A DNA stretch of 64,000 bases, from NCBI GenBank assembly GCA_024228935.1, contig JAAESX010000280.1:1-64000 (forward strand), given 5' to 3'. The notes under the pieces were generated by a model. That model was not told where the DNA came from. It saw only the letters and a program-made list of their open reading frames with translations, and ran no database searches. The position numbers and the translations under genes are program-made. The DNA is from Pseudomonadota bacterium (GTDB taxonomy: Bacteria > Myxococcota_A > UBA796 > CAJQPC01). Within the stretch, counting starts at the first letter, position 1. Every line of letters begins with the position of its first letter. Positions 29,704 to 37,654 of the stretch are shown in pieces.

Positions 29704-29736
29704 GCTCGAGCCGAACGAGGAGCCGGACTCGCCGCG

Positions 29737-30645
29737 ATGCTCGGCATCGGCACGCTCCCCTCGGCCGCCGAGGCCGGCCCCATCGGCGACGTCATCGCCT
29801 GGCTCCGCCACCTGGACCGCGATCAGGACGTCGTCCGGCAGGCTCGACCGGCCCAGCGCTTCGTCGAGGTCGTTCGCTCCGAGGGCTTCGAGCTCGGTCA
29901 CCTTCAGGAGATGCTCGCCGCGCTCCTGGTCCTCGACCGGCTGTCGGACGCACCGCCGGACGTCGTCGCCGACCCTCGCATCCGAGCCCGGATCGACGAC
30001 GAGGCCATGACCGTCGGCGCCGCTGCACTCCGTGTCGCCGACTGGCTGGACCGCATGCCGGTCGAGCGTCGTCGCCGGCTCGGCGAGGAGCTGCGTCGAC
30101 CGCTCACCGTCCTCGAGGGCCTCGAGCAGGAGTTCCTGGGCCTGCGTCCAGGGCGCCGCTCGCCGCGACGGGCCGCGTTGAAGCGGAACCTCGGCGGCCT
30201 GGCACAGCTCTTCTCCCAGCACGATGCGGCCACCGTCGTCGACGAGCTCGTCTCCAGCGTGGCTGTCGTCGCCCAGGACGCCGGACTCGAACGGGCGGAC
30301 TGGGTGCTCGTCTCCGAGACCGACCCGACGGCCGCCGCAGCCGCCAAGGCTCGGGACGACCGGACGTGGGAGGACGAGCAGCTGCTCGCCGCTCGACAGC
30401 GCAAGCGGTCGCTGATCCTCATCGGGATCTCGCTCTCGGGCTGGGCCACTCTGCTGGGCGGCGGGGCCGTCCTCAGCGAAACGACGAGTGACTACGGCCT
30501 CTTCTTCCTCGGCCTGTTCTACAGCTGCACCGTCGGTCCCATCCTGCTGTTCATCGGCATCGGCTTCCTGATCTCGGCGCGGAAGCACACCGTCCGGGCC
30601 CAGGAGCTGTACTACGGCGAGACCGGGCCGGGTTCTGGAGGTTAA
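29737..30645 (+). CDS. Membrane protein of unknown function
   Basis: 302 aa. A cytoplasmic, helical, Arg/Glu/Leu-rich region (residues 1-225) is followed by two C-terminal membrane helices (LILIGISLSGWATLLGGGAVL and FFLGLFYSCTVGPILLFIGI) and a short basic tail. No recognised domain. The ATG is 14 nt after GAGGAG, an imperfect ribosome site. It is followed 9 nt later by nqrM; its stop codon lies in the loop of a hairpin that could hide the nqrM ribosome site. Confidence 0.65.
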   Translation: MLGIGTLPSAAEAGPIGDVIAWLRHLDRDQDVVRQARPAQRFVEVVRSEGFELGHLQEMLAALLVLDRLSDAPPDVVADPRIRARIDDEAMTVGAAALRVADWLDRMPVERRRRLGEELRRPLTVLEGLEQEFLGLRPGRRSPRRAALKRNLGGLAQLFSQHDAATVVDELVSSVAVVAQDAGLERADWVLVSETDPTAAAAAKARDDRTWEDEQLLAARQRKRSLILIGISLSGWATLLGGGAVLSETTSDYGLFFLGLFYSCTVGPILLFIGIGFLISARKHTVRAQELYYGETGPGSGG

Positions 30646-30654
30646 GGGCCCTCC
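30637..30654 (+). promoter_or_regulatory. Hairpin able to mask the nqrM ribosome binding site
   Basis: GGAGG (30637-30641) can pair with CCTCC (30650-30654) immediately before the ATG. The stop codon TAA of the upstream gene lies in the loop, so ribosomes finishing that gene would open the stem. Suggests translational coupling. Confidence 0.4.
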
Positions 30655-30861
30655 ATGACCACGATGCTCCTCGCTCTCGGACTCGTCGCGGCAGCCATGA
30701 CGCTCATGGCGGCTGGAGTCATCTTCAGTGACCGCAAGCTCAAGGGCTCGTGCGGCGGCGAAGGCGGCGAGGACTGCGTCTGCGAGATCGAGAAGCGCCG
30801 CGAGTGCCACGCCAACAAGCAGCTCGAAGCGCTGATGGCCCGGAAGGGACTCGAGGGCTGA
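30655..30861 (+). CDS. nqrM: NqrM-like iron-sulfur maturation factor for Na+-NQR
   Basis: 68 aa. One membrane helix (LLALGLVAAAMTLMAAGVIF) is followed by the NqrM hallmark LKGSCGG and four cysteines C33, C41, C43 and C51; the family has four conserved Cys and delivers iron to the NqrD/NqrE centre. The spacing after C33 (GEGGEDCVCEIEKRREC) fits the DUF539 pattern. It is not beside nqrABCDEF but 2.8 kb downstream, past two minus-strand genes. Short length and single domain make the match less certain than the cysteine pattern suggests. Confidence 0.8.
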   Translation: MTTMLLALGLVAAAMTLMAAGVIFSDRKLKGSCGGEGGEDCVCEIEKRRECHANKQLEALMARKGLEG

Positions 30862-30868
30862 CGCCCCC

Positions 30869-31408
30869 GTGCTGACCTTCCGCCCCCGAAAGGAGCTCAC
30901 GCTCGGCTCCTCGCTGACACCGACCGAGCTCCACGCCCGCCTGCAGAGCCACGTCGAGCCCGCCGTCGAGTTCCCCCTCGTCAGCAAGCTCTCCGGAGCC
31001 GGCATCGTCATCCGCACGATCCAGCCGCCGCACACGGATCGGGCGTTCTTCGGCACGCTCACGCCCATGGGCTTCAAGCTCGCCCAGGTCCTGCGCACGA
31101 GCGGGCTCAGCCCCTACCAGCCCATCCTCGAGGGCAGCATCCGTGCCGCAGACGAGGGCTCCGAGCTCGTCGTCAGCATGCGTCCCCATGCCGATGCGCG
31201 CGTCTTCGCCCTGGCCTACTTCATCGTCGGGCTGGGCCTCATCGTGGCCGGCGGGCTCGGCTGGTCGGCCGGCAACGACATGGGCGTCGTCGCCGCGATC
31301 TTCGGCTCGCTGTTCCTGGTGTTCCCTCGTTTCCGAGCACTGCACGGCTTCGAGCAGGGCTGTGCCGCGGCCCAGGCGGCGCTGACGCCCATTCTCGAAC
31401 CCGAGTAG
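30869..31408 (+). CDS. Membrane protein of unknown function
   Basis: 179 aa from GTG. Residues 1-105 form a soluble alpha/beta domain (SSLTPTELHARLQSHVEP, FFGTLTPMGFKLAQVLR, PILEGSIRAADEGSELVVSMRP), and two close membrane helices follow (ALAYFIVGLGLIVAGGLG and MGVVAAIFGSLFLVFPRF). This arrangement is common in small bacterial proteins of unknown role. GAGGG lies 11 nt before the start. Seven bases after nqrM, so probably co-transcribed. Confidence 0.65.
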   Translation: MLTFRPRKELTLGSSLTPTELHARLQSHVEPAVEFPLVSKLSGAGIVIRTIQPPHTDRAFFGTLTPMGFKLAQVLRTSGLSPYQPILEGSIRAADEGSELVVSMRPHADARVFALAYFIVGLGLIVAGGLGWSAGNDMGVVAAIFGSLFLVFPRFRALHGFEQGCAAAQAALTPILEPE

Positions 31409-31422
31409 CCAAGCGCCCCGGT

Positions 31423-31453
31423 CTCCAGATACGCCTTTTGGCACACCTGGAGG
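31423..31453 (+). promoter_or_regulatory. 5' leader stem enclosing a Shine-Dalgarno sequence
   Basis: CTCCAG (31423-31428) can pair with CTGGAG (31447-31452); an inner GCCTTTTGGC adds a small stem. TGGAGG, the ribosome site for the ATG at 31461, is inside the stem. Confidence 0.4.
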
Positions 31454-31460
31454 CGCACAC

Positions 31461-32690
31461 ATGTTCCTTTTCGCACTGGCCTGCACCGGCGCTGAGCCCG
31501 ACCCCGCCGAGACCGACGGGCCGCTCTACTACGAGGACGTCGCTCCGATCCTCGCGGACAACTGCGTCTCCTGCCACCAGGAGGGCCAGATCGCGCCCTT
31601 CTACCTCGTGGACTACGACTCGGTCAGCGTCGTCGGCAGCCAGATCGCCGACAGCGTGACCGACCGACGCATGCCGCCGTTCCTCGCGGACAACTCCGGC
31701 GAGTGCAACACCTACGAGCACGCCGCATGGCTCGAGGACGACGAGATCGCCACCATCGTGGACTGGGTCGACGCCGGGATGCCCGAGGGCGACCCCGCCA
31801 ACGCGCCCGAGCTGCCTGCCGCGCCGACCGGGCTCGAGGAGCGCGCCACCCACAGCCTCGTGATGGACACGCCGTACATCGCCGACTTCGAGGGCGCGGA
31901 CGACGACTACCGCTGCTTCATCATCGACCCCGGGCTGACCGAGGACGGGTACGTCACCGCGTTCGAGATCGACCCCGGCGACCCCGAGATCGTCCACCAC
32001 GTCATCGTCTACCACCCCAGCGACGAGGCGGCGCTCGCGAGCGCGTACGAGCTCGAGGAGGACGCCGGCGGCAACGGCTACACCTGCTTCGGCGGGCCGA
32101 ACGTCGACAGCTCGATGGTCGCCGCGTGGGCCCCCGGGCGCATGATCTGGGACTACCCGGAGGGCACCGGCATCAAGGTCGAGGCCGGCATGCCGCTCAT
32201 CGTGCAGATGCACTACAACAACGGCGGCACCAGCAACGAGGACGCGACCACCGTCAACTTCGAGATCCAGCCCGAGGTCGACGAGGAGCTCATCAGCTTC
32301 TTCTGGGTCAACTCCGACATCGCCATCCCGCCCGGCGAGGAGCTCCACGAGGAGTCGCAGAAGACCTCGTTCAAGAACTACACCGGCTACAGCGGCGACC
32401 TCGACATCCTGGGTGTCGGGCCCCACATGCACTCCATCGGACACAGCGAGTACGCCGAGGTCCAGTTCAAGGACACCGACGAGACGGCGTGTCTCGTGGA
32501 CGTGCCCCGCTGGGACTTCAACTGGCAGTTCGCCTACATGTTCGAGGAGCGCATCCGCGTCTCGGGCGGCGACAAGCTGCTGCTGGAGTGCAACTACGAC
32601 AGCTCGGACCGCACGGACACCACCTACTGGGGTGACGGCACAGGCGACGAGATGTGCCTGCTCACGCTGTACGTGACGGTCCCCCAGTAG
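31461..32690 (+). CDS. Cytochrome c / copper type II monooxygenase-like lipoprotein
   Basis: 409 aa. MFLFALAC (Cys 8) is followed by a short cytochrome-type segment with heme-binding CVSCH (35-39), VGSQIADSVTDRRMPPF and an aromatic/acidic stretch typical of planctomycete and myxobacterial cytochromes. Residues about 130-409 look like the copper type II ascorbate-dependent monooxygenase fold: IVHHVIVYHP supplies the His pair, MHYNNGG and GPHMHSIGHSEY the HxH-type ligands. Envelope redox enzyme; substrate unknown. TGGAGG lies 7 nt before the ATG, which supports this short signal. Convergence of heme and copper modules in one chain is known in this family. Confidence 0.78.
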   Translation: MFLFALACTGAEPDPAETDGPLYYEDVAPILADNCVSCHQEGQIAPFYLVDYDSVSVVGSQIADSVTDRRMPPFLADNSGECNTYEHAAWLEDDEIATIVDWVDAGMPEGDPANAPELPAAPTGLEERATHSLVMDTPYIADFEGADDDYRCFIIDPGLTEDGYVTAFEIDPGDPEIVHHVIVYHPSDEAALASAYELEEDAGGNGYTCFGGPNVDSSMVAAWAPGRMIWDYPEGTGIKVEAGMPLIVQMHYNNGGTSNEDATTVNFEIQPEVDEELISFFWVNSDIAIPPGEELHEESQKTSFKNYTGYSGDLDILGVGPHMHSIGHSEYAEVQFKDTDETACLVDVPRWDFNWQFAYMFEERIRVSGGDKLLLECNYDSSDRTDTTYWGDGTGDEMCLLTLYVTVPQ

Positions 32691-32727
32691 CCACAGGCGA
32701 AACGCTCGACGCGAGGCAGCGGGACGG

Positions 32728-32737
32728 TGGCTATACT
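32728..32737 (+). promoter_or_regulatory. Candidate extended -10 promoter (TGGCTATACT)
   Basis: TATACT (32732-32737) preceded by TGGC, in the longer string TGGCTATACTCC shared with 4379-4390. Transcription would start near 32744 and give a 48-nt leader. No -35 consensus. Confidence 0.5.
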
Positions 32738-32755
32738 CCCATCCCTACTGGATTT

Positions 32756-32783
32756 CCGGCGCTACACGTGCGCGCCGGGGAGG
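32756..32783 (+). promoter_or_regulatory. Leader hairpin next to ribosome binding site
   Basis: CCGGCGC (32756-32762) pairs with GCGCCGG (32772-32778) around a 9-nt loop. The ribosome site GGGGAGG (32777-32783) overlaps its last two bases. Confidence 0.45.
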
Positions 32784-32791
32784 CACCCCGA

Positions 32792-34561
32792 ATGACCCGT
32801 CTCGCCCGAGCCGCCGCCTTCCTGCTGGTGCCGCTGACCATCCTGGCCGGCTGTACCCCCGAGGACACCTCGGAAGAGGAGGAGGCCGGCTACAGCTTCT
32901 TCGAGGTCCACCCGCCCGAGGGCGCCCAGGGAATGGACGCCGAGGTGGTCATCACCGCGGACCGCTCCACCTTCGACTTCGCCAACACGAACGTGTTCTT
33001 CGGCCAGGGAATCGTCGTGAACAGCGTCACGGTGACGGACGGCTGGACCACCATCGCGGACGTCACGATCGAGCCCGACGCCGAGATCGGCAAGCGAGCC
33101 GTCCAGGCCGCTGTGGGCGACCTCACCTACGAGGTGGGCAACTTCCGCGTGGTCGGCGAGTCGTTCACCGTCAGCCCGGACCGGGGCAAGATCGGCGAGA
33201 CCGTCGACGTCACGCTCGAAGGCCACAACACCCACTGGAAGGATGGCCGCACGTGGGTCAACTTCGGTGACGACGTCGACGTGCTCGACGTCCAGGTGCT
33301 CGCCGAGGAGCTCGTCCAGGTCGAGATCAGCATCGACGGCGACGCCGTCCCCGGCATGCGGGACGTGTGGACCGAGGACGGCGGCAAGATCGTCACCCGC
33401 TACGACGGGTTCCAGATCGACCGCGTCGCACTCGTCGCCGAGTTCGACCCGCCCCAGGGTGACCAGGGCGACCAGATCGAGTTCACCATCCGGGCGCGCG
33501 ACACGAACTTCCAGCAGGGCGTCACCAGCCTCGTCTTCTACGACGCCGGCGGTCTGAACCCCGACATCCGCGTCGACGACATCACCGTCCTCGACGCCGA
33601 GAACCTATGGGGTCGCATGACCCTGTCCAACGCGGCCGAGCTCGGCATGCGCGACGTCATCCTCACCACCGGCGAAGAGGGGGTCCGCGTCCCGGACGCC
33701 TTCGAGGTGCTGGGTGGCGAGTGGAGCCTCGAAGAGGTCGCCGTCTCCCTGTCCTTCACCGTCACGCGCGGCCTGAACAACGAGACCGGCGAGCTGTCCG
33801 AGAACGTCAACGCCGGCGCGGTGTTCTTCATCCCGCTCGACCCGCCGTGCGGCGGCGGCGGCTCCGGCATGGGCAGCGCGCCTTCCCCCGAGCCGTACGA
33901 CAGCAACGTCGTCGGACCCATCACCGGCAGCGGCTCGGGCGGTGAGGCCGAGGACTGCCCGAACCCGACCACGGTCTCCGCTGGCGACTACGTCTGGCTC
34001 GAGTCGGACGCCAACATCGTCACGCTCGAGAAGCAGGTCGACAGCAACAGCGGCCTGATCACCTACTCGGCGGTCGGCCTGACCATCGACGACTACGTGC
34101 CGGACAACCTGTACGACCTGCACCTGCAGGGCGACCCCGACGGCCTCGAGGAAGAGGTCATCGACGGCGTGCAGCCGACGGTGCCGTGCAATTGGTACAT
34201 GGAGTCGCCCGGCCTCTGGGGCAACTACACCCAGGACCGCAGCACGAACCTCGACTACGTCTGGACGAACACCGAGGGTGGCTACGGCGCCTGCACCTAC
34301 CCCGACGCCATCTTCTACACGGAGATCAGCGGGACGACCTACAACGGGACCACCGATCCGGGGATGGCGGCCAGCTACCCCTGGGACGACGGGTACCACA
34401 GCTACACCCCCGACGAGCTCCTGTACCTCGACCCGGGGCAGGTCTACTTCATCGCGTACAGCTACATCGAAGGCCGTGAGTTCGGGCTTCGCGACAGCAT
34501 CTACCAGACCAATGTCGCGAACTCGTACATCTACTTCCAGGCCTCCTTCATCCTGGAGTAG
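32792..34561 (+). CDS. Lipoprotein with IPT/TIG-like Ig repeats
   Basis: 589 aa. A full-length signal (MTRLARAAAFLLVPLTILAG) ends in Cys 21. Three to four Ig-like IPT/TIG-type repeats follow (FFEVHPPEGAQGMDAEVVI, FTVSPDRGKIGETVDVTLEG, VAEFDPPQGDQGDQIEFTI). A Gly/Ser/Pro-rich linker with CGGGGSGMGS then leads to a Tyr/Trp-rich C-terminal domain (about 400-589) with paired cysteines. Likely a surface-exposed lipoprotein. It carries the only long, charged signal among the nearby lipoproteins and has a clear leader with GGGGAGG 8 nt before ATG. Confidence 0.75.
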   Translation: MTRLARAAAFLLVPLTILAGCTPEDTSEEEEAGYSFFEVHPPEGAQGMDAEVVITADRSTFDFANTNVFFGQGIVVNSVTVTDGWTTIADVTIEPDAEIGKRAVQAAVGDLTYEVGNFRVVGESFTVSPDRGKIGETVDVTLEGHNTHWKDGRTWVNFGDDVDVLDVQVLAEELVQVEISIDGDAVPGMRDVWTEDGGKIVTRYDGFQIDRVALVAEFDPPQGDQGDQIEFTIRARDTNFQQGVTSLVFYDAGGLNPDIRVDDITVLDAENLWGRMTLSNAAELGMRDVILTTGEEGVRVPDAFEVLGGEWSLEEVAVSLSFTVTRGLNNETGELSENVNAGAVFFIPLDPPCGGGGSGMGSAPSPEPYDSNVVGPITGSGSGGEAEDCPNPTTVSAGDYVWLESDANIVTLEKQVDSNSGLITYSAVGLTIDDYVPDNLYDLHLQGDPDGLEEEVIDGVQPTVPCNWYMESPGLWGNYTQDRSTNLDYVWTNTEGGYGACTYPDAIFYTEISGTTYNGTTDPGMAASYPWDDGYHSYTPDELLYLDPGQVYFIAYSYIEGREFGLRDSIYQTNVANSYIYFQASFILE

Positions 34562-34567
34562 ACGGAC

Positions 34568-35443
34568 ATGCTTCTCCTTCTGAGCATCGGGTGCACGCCC
34601 GAGAACGCCTTCATCGAGCGCCCGTTCGAGTCGATCGCCGTCGTCACCGGCGACTTCGACTCGATCGAGGATGGGTTCAACCGGCTCGACGTCGCCCACA
34701 CCATCTACGAGGGGTACATCACCACCTCGGCGTACGACTCCTCGGTCGACCCCGAGCTGATGTCCCTGAAGAGCGAGCACCTGTTCATCGGCGTCGACGA
34801 CGACGGGAACAGCGAGCTCTTCATCCACGACGCGGTCTTCGTGAACTCGGGGGCCCGCGGGTTCGCCGAGGTGGTCTACAAGGGCAGCCTGGACGCTGAC
34901 GACCAGTTCGTCAGCGACAGCGACGTCATCGACGCCGTGACCGAGTTCACGGGCCGAGGTCGGACGCTGCTCGCCAGCGACTGGGCCTACGACCTGGTCG
35001 AGACCGCGTGGCCGGATGCCATCGACTTCGCCGGCGACGACCTGGTTTTGGACGACGCCGAGGTGGGCGCCGCCGGACGGGTGACGGCCACTGTCGAGAG
35101 CGTCGACCTGGTCGAGGCGCTCGGCACGGACACCCTGTCGCTCGACATGAACTACACCAACTGGGCGGTCATCGAGGACGTCGGACCGGACACCGAGGTC
35201 CTGCTCCGCGGCGACGTCGAGTACCGCATCTCCGCCGAGGAAGGGTGGGGGACGATGGAAGACGTGCCGCTGCTCGTCCAGTTCGAGGTCGGCACCGGAC
35301 ACGTCGTGTTCTCGAGCTTCCACTGGCACGCCCAGACCGCCGGCGTCGCAGATGCCATGCTCGTCGAGGTCGTCCCGGGCCTGGACCCGGGAAGTGCCGA
35401 CGCGTCCCTGCCGCAGGAGGACACCACGGATGGGTCTGAATAG
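34568..35443 (+). CDS. Putative lipoprotein, GATase-like fold possible
   Basis: 291 aa. MLLLLSIGC gives Cys 9 as the modified residue; TGGAG lies 8 nt upstream of the ATG, which supports this very short signal. The mature region holds alternating strands and helices: IAVVTGDFDSIEDGFNRLDV, SEHLFIGVDDDGN, VIDAVTEFTGRGRTLLASDWAYDLVE and HVVFSSFHWHAQTAG, like the Rossmann-type cores of ThuA/GATase-related extracellular proteins. Not assignable with certainty. It overlaps the next gene by 14 nt, so the two are coupled. Confidence 0.65.
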   Translation: MLLLLSIGCTPENAFIERPFESIAVVTGDFDSIEDGFNRLDVAHTIYEGYITTSAYDSSVDPELMSLKSEHLFIGVDDDGNSELFIHDAVFVNSGARGFAEVVYKGSLDADDQFVSDSDVIDAVTEFTGRGRTLLASDWAYDLVETAWPDAIDFAGDDLVLDDAEVGAAGRVTATVESVDLVEALGTDTLSLDMNYTNWAVIEDVGPDTEVLLRGDVEYRISAEEGWGTMEDVPLLVQFEVGTGHVVFSSFHWHAQTAGVADAMLVEVVPGLDPGSADASLPQEDTTDGSE

Positions 35444-37016
35444 CGCCCTGGTCCTCAGCCTCCTGGGCTGTACGGACTACGAGTTCTTCAACCAGAAGCA
35501 CACCGACGTCTTCCAGCAGAACTCGCGGAAGGTGGTCGACATCCTGCTCGTCGTCGACAACTCGTGCTCGATGTACGAGGAGCAGAACAAGCTCGCGACG
35601 AACTTCGACGCCTTCATCCAGTACTTCGACGGCGTCGACGTCGACTACCAGCTGGCCGTCATCACGACCGACACCGTGAACGAGGGGTTCATGGGCAAGT
35701 TCGTCGGCGGCGACGACGAGATCATCCTGTCGGGACCGACCGGCGCGCTCGTCGATCGCGTGGCCTACGACAGGGACTGGACGATTCCCGAGGGCGCCAG
35801 CTTGTCGCTGGATCCCAGCATCGAGTCCGGCGTCTTCAACGACGTGCAGGAGAACTGGTGCGCGGCGACCGATGACATGTCGAGCGGGGACTACGGCACC
35901 CCCGGCGCGGCCAACCCGGCCTGTGGTGCCGGTGGCCCCAACGACAGCGGGGACAGCACGCCTCCGGACAGCGACGACCCCGCCGAAGAGGACAGCGGCG
36001 ACACCGTCGCGACGCCCCAGGCCGGCGACGTCATCGTGACCGAGTTCCTGGCGAACCCGGCGGCAGTGGCCGACCCGGTCGGCGAGTGGGTCGAGCTCAA
36101 GAACATCACCGACCACGACGTCGACCTGTCGGGCAGCACGCTGGCCGACGGCGGACGGAACCTGTTCACGTTCCCGGACGGCGTCGTCGTCGCAGCCGGC
36201 AGCTACCTCGTGCTGGCCCGCTCGGACGACTCGGACGCCAACGGCGGCATCGAGGGCGCCATCGCGCTGGGCGAAGACTTCACCCTGAACGACTCGGTCA
36301 CCGTCATCAACGCGGACACCGACAACGCGAGCGAGGTCTTCGCCGAGCAGGTCGCCCAGGGCGTCTCCGGCTCGGGCATCGAGATGGGCCTCGAGGCGGC
36401 GCGCATGGCGTTCCAGGACGAGCTGCTCGAGACCACGAACGCCGGCTTCCTGCGCGAGGAGGCCAACCTCTCCTTCATCTTCGTCAGCGACGAGGACGAC
36501 GACAGCCCCTACGCCGTCGACGACTACCTCCGCTACTACGCGGGGCTGAAGGGCGACGAGGCGTTCCGCGACCACCAGATGTTCAACGTCAGCGCGGTGG
36601 TCGGGGACTCCGAGCCCGAGTTCTGGGGCGAACCCTCGTGCACGAGCGAGGACGGCAACGCCGACTACGGCAAGCGCTACATCGACCTGGCGAGCCGGAC
36701 CCAGGGCCTCGTCGACTCGATCTGTGACGAGGACTTCTCGCCCATCGCGGCGGACCTCGGCCTCATCCTCAGCGGCCTGGCGGTCGAGTTCGAGCTGTCG
36801 GCCCAGCCCGACGAGACCTCGATCGAGGTGGCCCTGTACGAGGACAGCGCGGACGAGTCCTTCGTCCGGGACCTCGAGAAGGACGTGGACTTCACGTATG
36901 TCCGCGAGCGGAACAGCATCCGGTTCGAGGAAGACCAGGTGCCGCCGCCGAGCTGGTACTTCACGGTCAGCTACGACGTGCTCGCGACGGGCGCATCGCA
37001 GGGGGAAGGCGAGTGA
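35430..37016 (+). CDS. VWA-domain lipoprotein with inserted, circularly permuted lamin-tail domain
   Basis: 528 aa; Cys 14 after MGLNSALVLSLLG. The VWA domain begins VDILLVVDNSCSMYEEQ with a MIDAS D43-x-S45-x-S47, runs to FMGKFVGGD (residue 95), stops, and resumes at residue 289 with VTVINADTDNASEVF, GSGIEMGLEAARMAF and LSFIFVSDEDDDSP. The insert (193 codons) is a lamin-tail domain in swapped order: its C half first (DEIILSGPTGALVDRVAYD to YGTPGAANPACG), an Asp/Ser/Glu linker, then its N half (VIVTEFLANPAAV to GEDFTLND). Residues about 440-528 are an additional beta domain. Surface adhesion or binding role inferred. Confidence 0.75.
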   Translation: MGLNSALVLSLLGCTDYEFFNQKHTDVFQQNSRKVVDILLVVDNSCSMYEEQNKLATNFDAFIQYFDGVDVDYQLAVITTDTVNEGFMGKFVGGDDEIILSGPTGALVDRVAYDRDWTIPEGASLSLDPSIESGVFNDVQENWCAATDDMSSGDYGTPGAANPACGAGGPNDSGDSTPPDSDDPAEEDSGDTVATPQAGDVIVTEFLANPAAVADPVGEWVELKNITDHDVDLSGSTLADGGRNLFTFPDGVVVAAGSYLVLARSDDSDANGGIEGAIALGEDFTLNDSVTVINADTDNASEVFAEQVAQGVSGSGIEMGLEAARMAFQDELLETTNAGFLREEANLSFIFVSDEDDDSPYAVDDYLRYYAGLKGDEAFRDHQMFNVSAVVGDSEPEFWGEPSCTSEDGNADYGKRYIDLASRTQGLVDSICDEDFSPIAADLGLILSGLAVEFELSAQPDETSIEVALYEDSADESFVRDLEKDVDFTYVRERNSIRFEEDQVPPPSWYFTVSYDVLATGASQGEGE

Positions 37017-37654
37017 TCTGGTTGTGGTTCATGAGCTTCTTCCTCGGGTGTGAGCCCGAGATCGAGTGCTCTGAGGAGATCGCCTGCGAGTTCGGGACGG
37101 TCTGCGAGGAAGGCTTCTGCATCGAGATCCCCTGCTCGACGAGCGCCCAGTGCGGCATGGAGCAGTACTGCGAGGGTCGGACCTGCGTGGACGGCTGTTC
37201 GGTCGACGACGACTGCTACCCGGGCGACATCTGCCACGCCGAGTCCTCGACCTGTGTCGAGCGAGGCTGCCGCGACACGCAGCTGGACTGCGGCTTCTCC
37301 GAGTTCTGCAACGAGGCCAACGGCGAGTGCTACGGCGCCGGCGGCTACTACTGCAAGTCCTGCGAGGACGACTCGGCCTGCGGCAGCGACGACAACATGT
37401 GCCTCAACTTCGGCGGCGGGTACACGTACTGCGGCGTCTACTGCGAGGACGACTCCGAGTGCCCCAGCGGCTTCGGCTGCCTGCCCATCGGCGACTTCAA
37501 CGGGAACATCGTCAGCTTCCAGTGCATCACGTACTGCTGGCTGTACGACGACTACGACGGCACGTTCCCGGCCGACACCAACGCGGGCAACGTCCCCATG
37601 CTCACCGAGCTGGACGTCCACCCGGTGTGTGAGCAGGAGGAGGCAGCGCTGTGA
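37013..37654 (+). CDS. Cysteine-rich lipoprotein
   Basis: 213 aa from GTG overlapping the previous stop. MIWLWFMSFFLG precedes Cys 13. About 26 cysteines fall in repeated C-x5-C-x5-C patterns (CEFGTVCEEGFCIEIPC, CGMEQYCEGRTCVDGC, CSVDDDCYPGDICHAESSTC, CEDDSECPSGFGC), resembling the small disulfide-rich repeats (Dickkopf/EGF-like) seen in myxobacterial surface proteins. Extracellular disulfide-stabilised protein; partner unknown. Coupled at both ends by GTGA overlaps. Confidence 0.72.
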   Translation: MIWLWFMSFFLGCEPEIECSEEIACEFGTVCEEGFCIEIPCSTSAQCGMEQYCEGRTCVDGCSVDDDCYPGDICHAESSTCVERGCRDTQLDCGFSEFCNEANGECYGAGGYYCKSCEDDSACGSDDNMCLNFGGGYTYCGVYCEDDSECPSGFGCLPIGDFNGNIVSFQCITYCWLYDDYDGTFPADTNAGNVPMLTELDVHPVCEQEEAAL

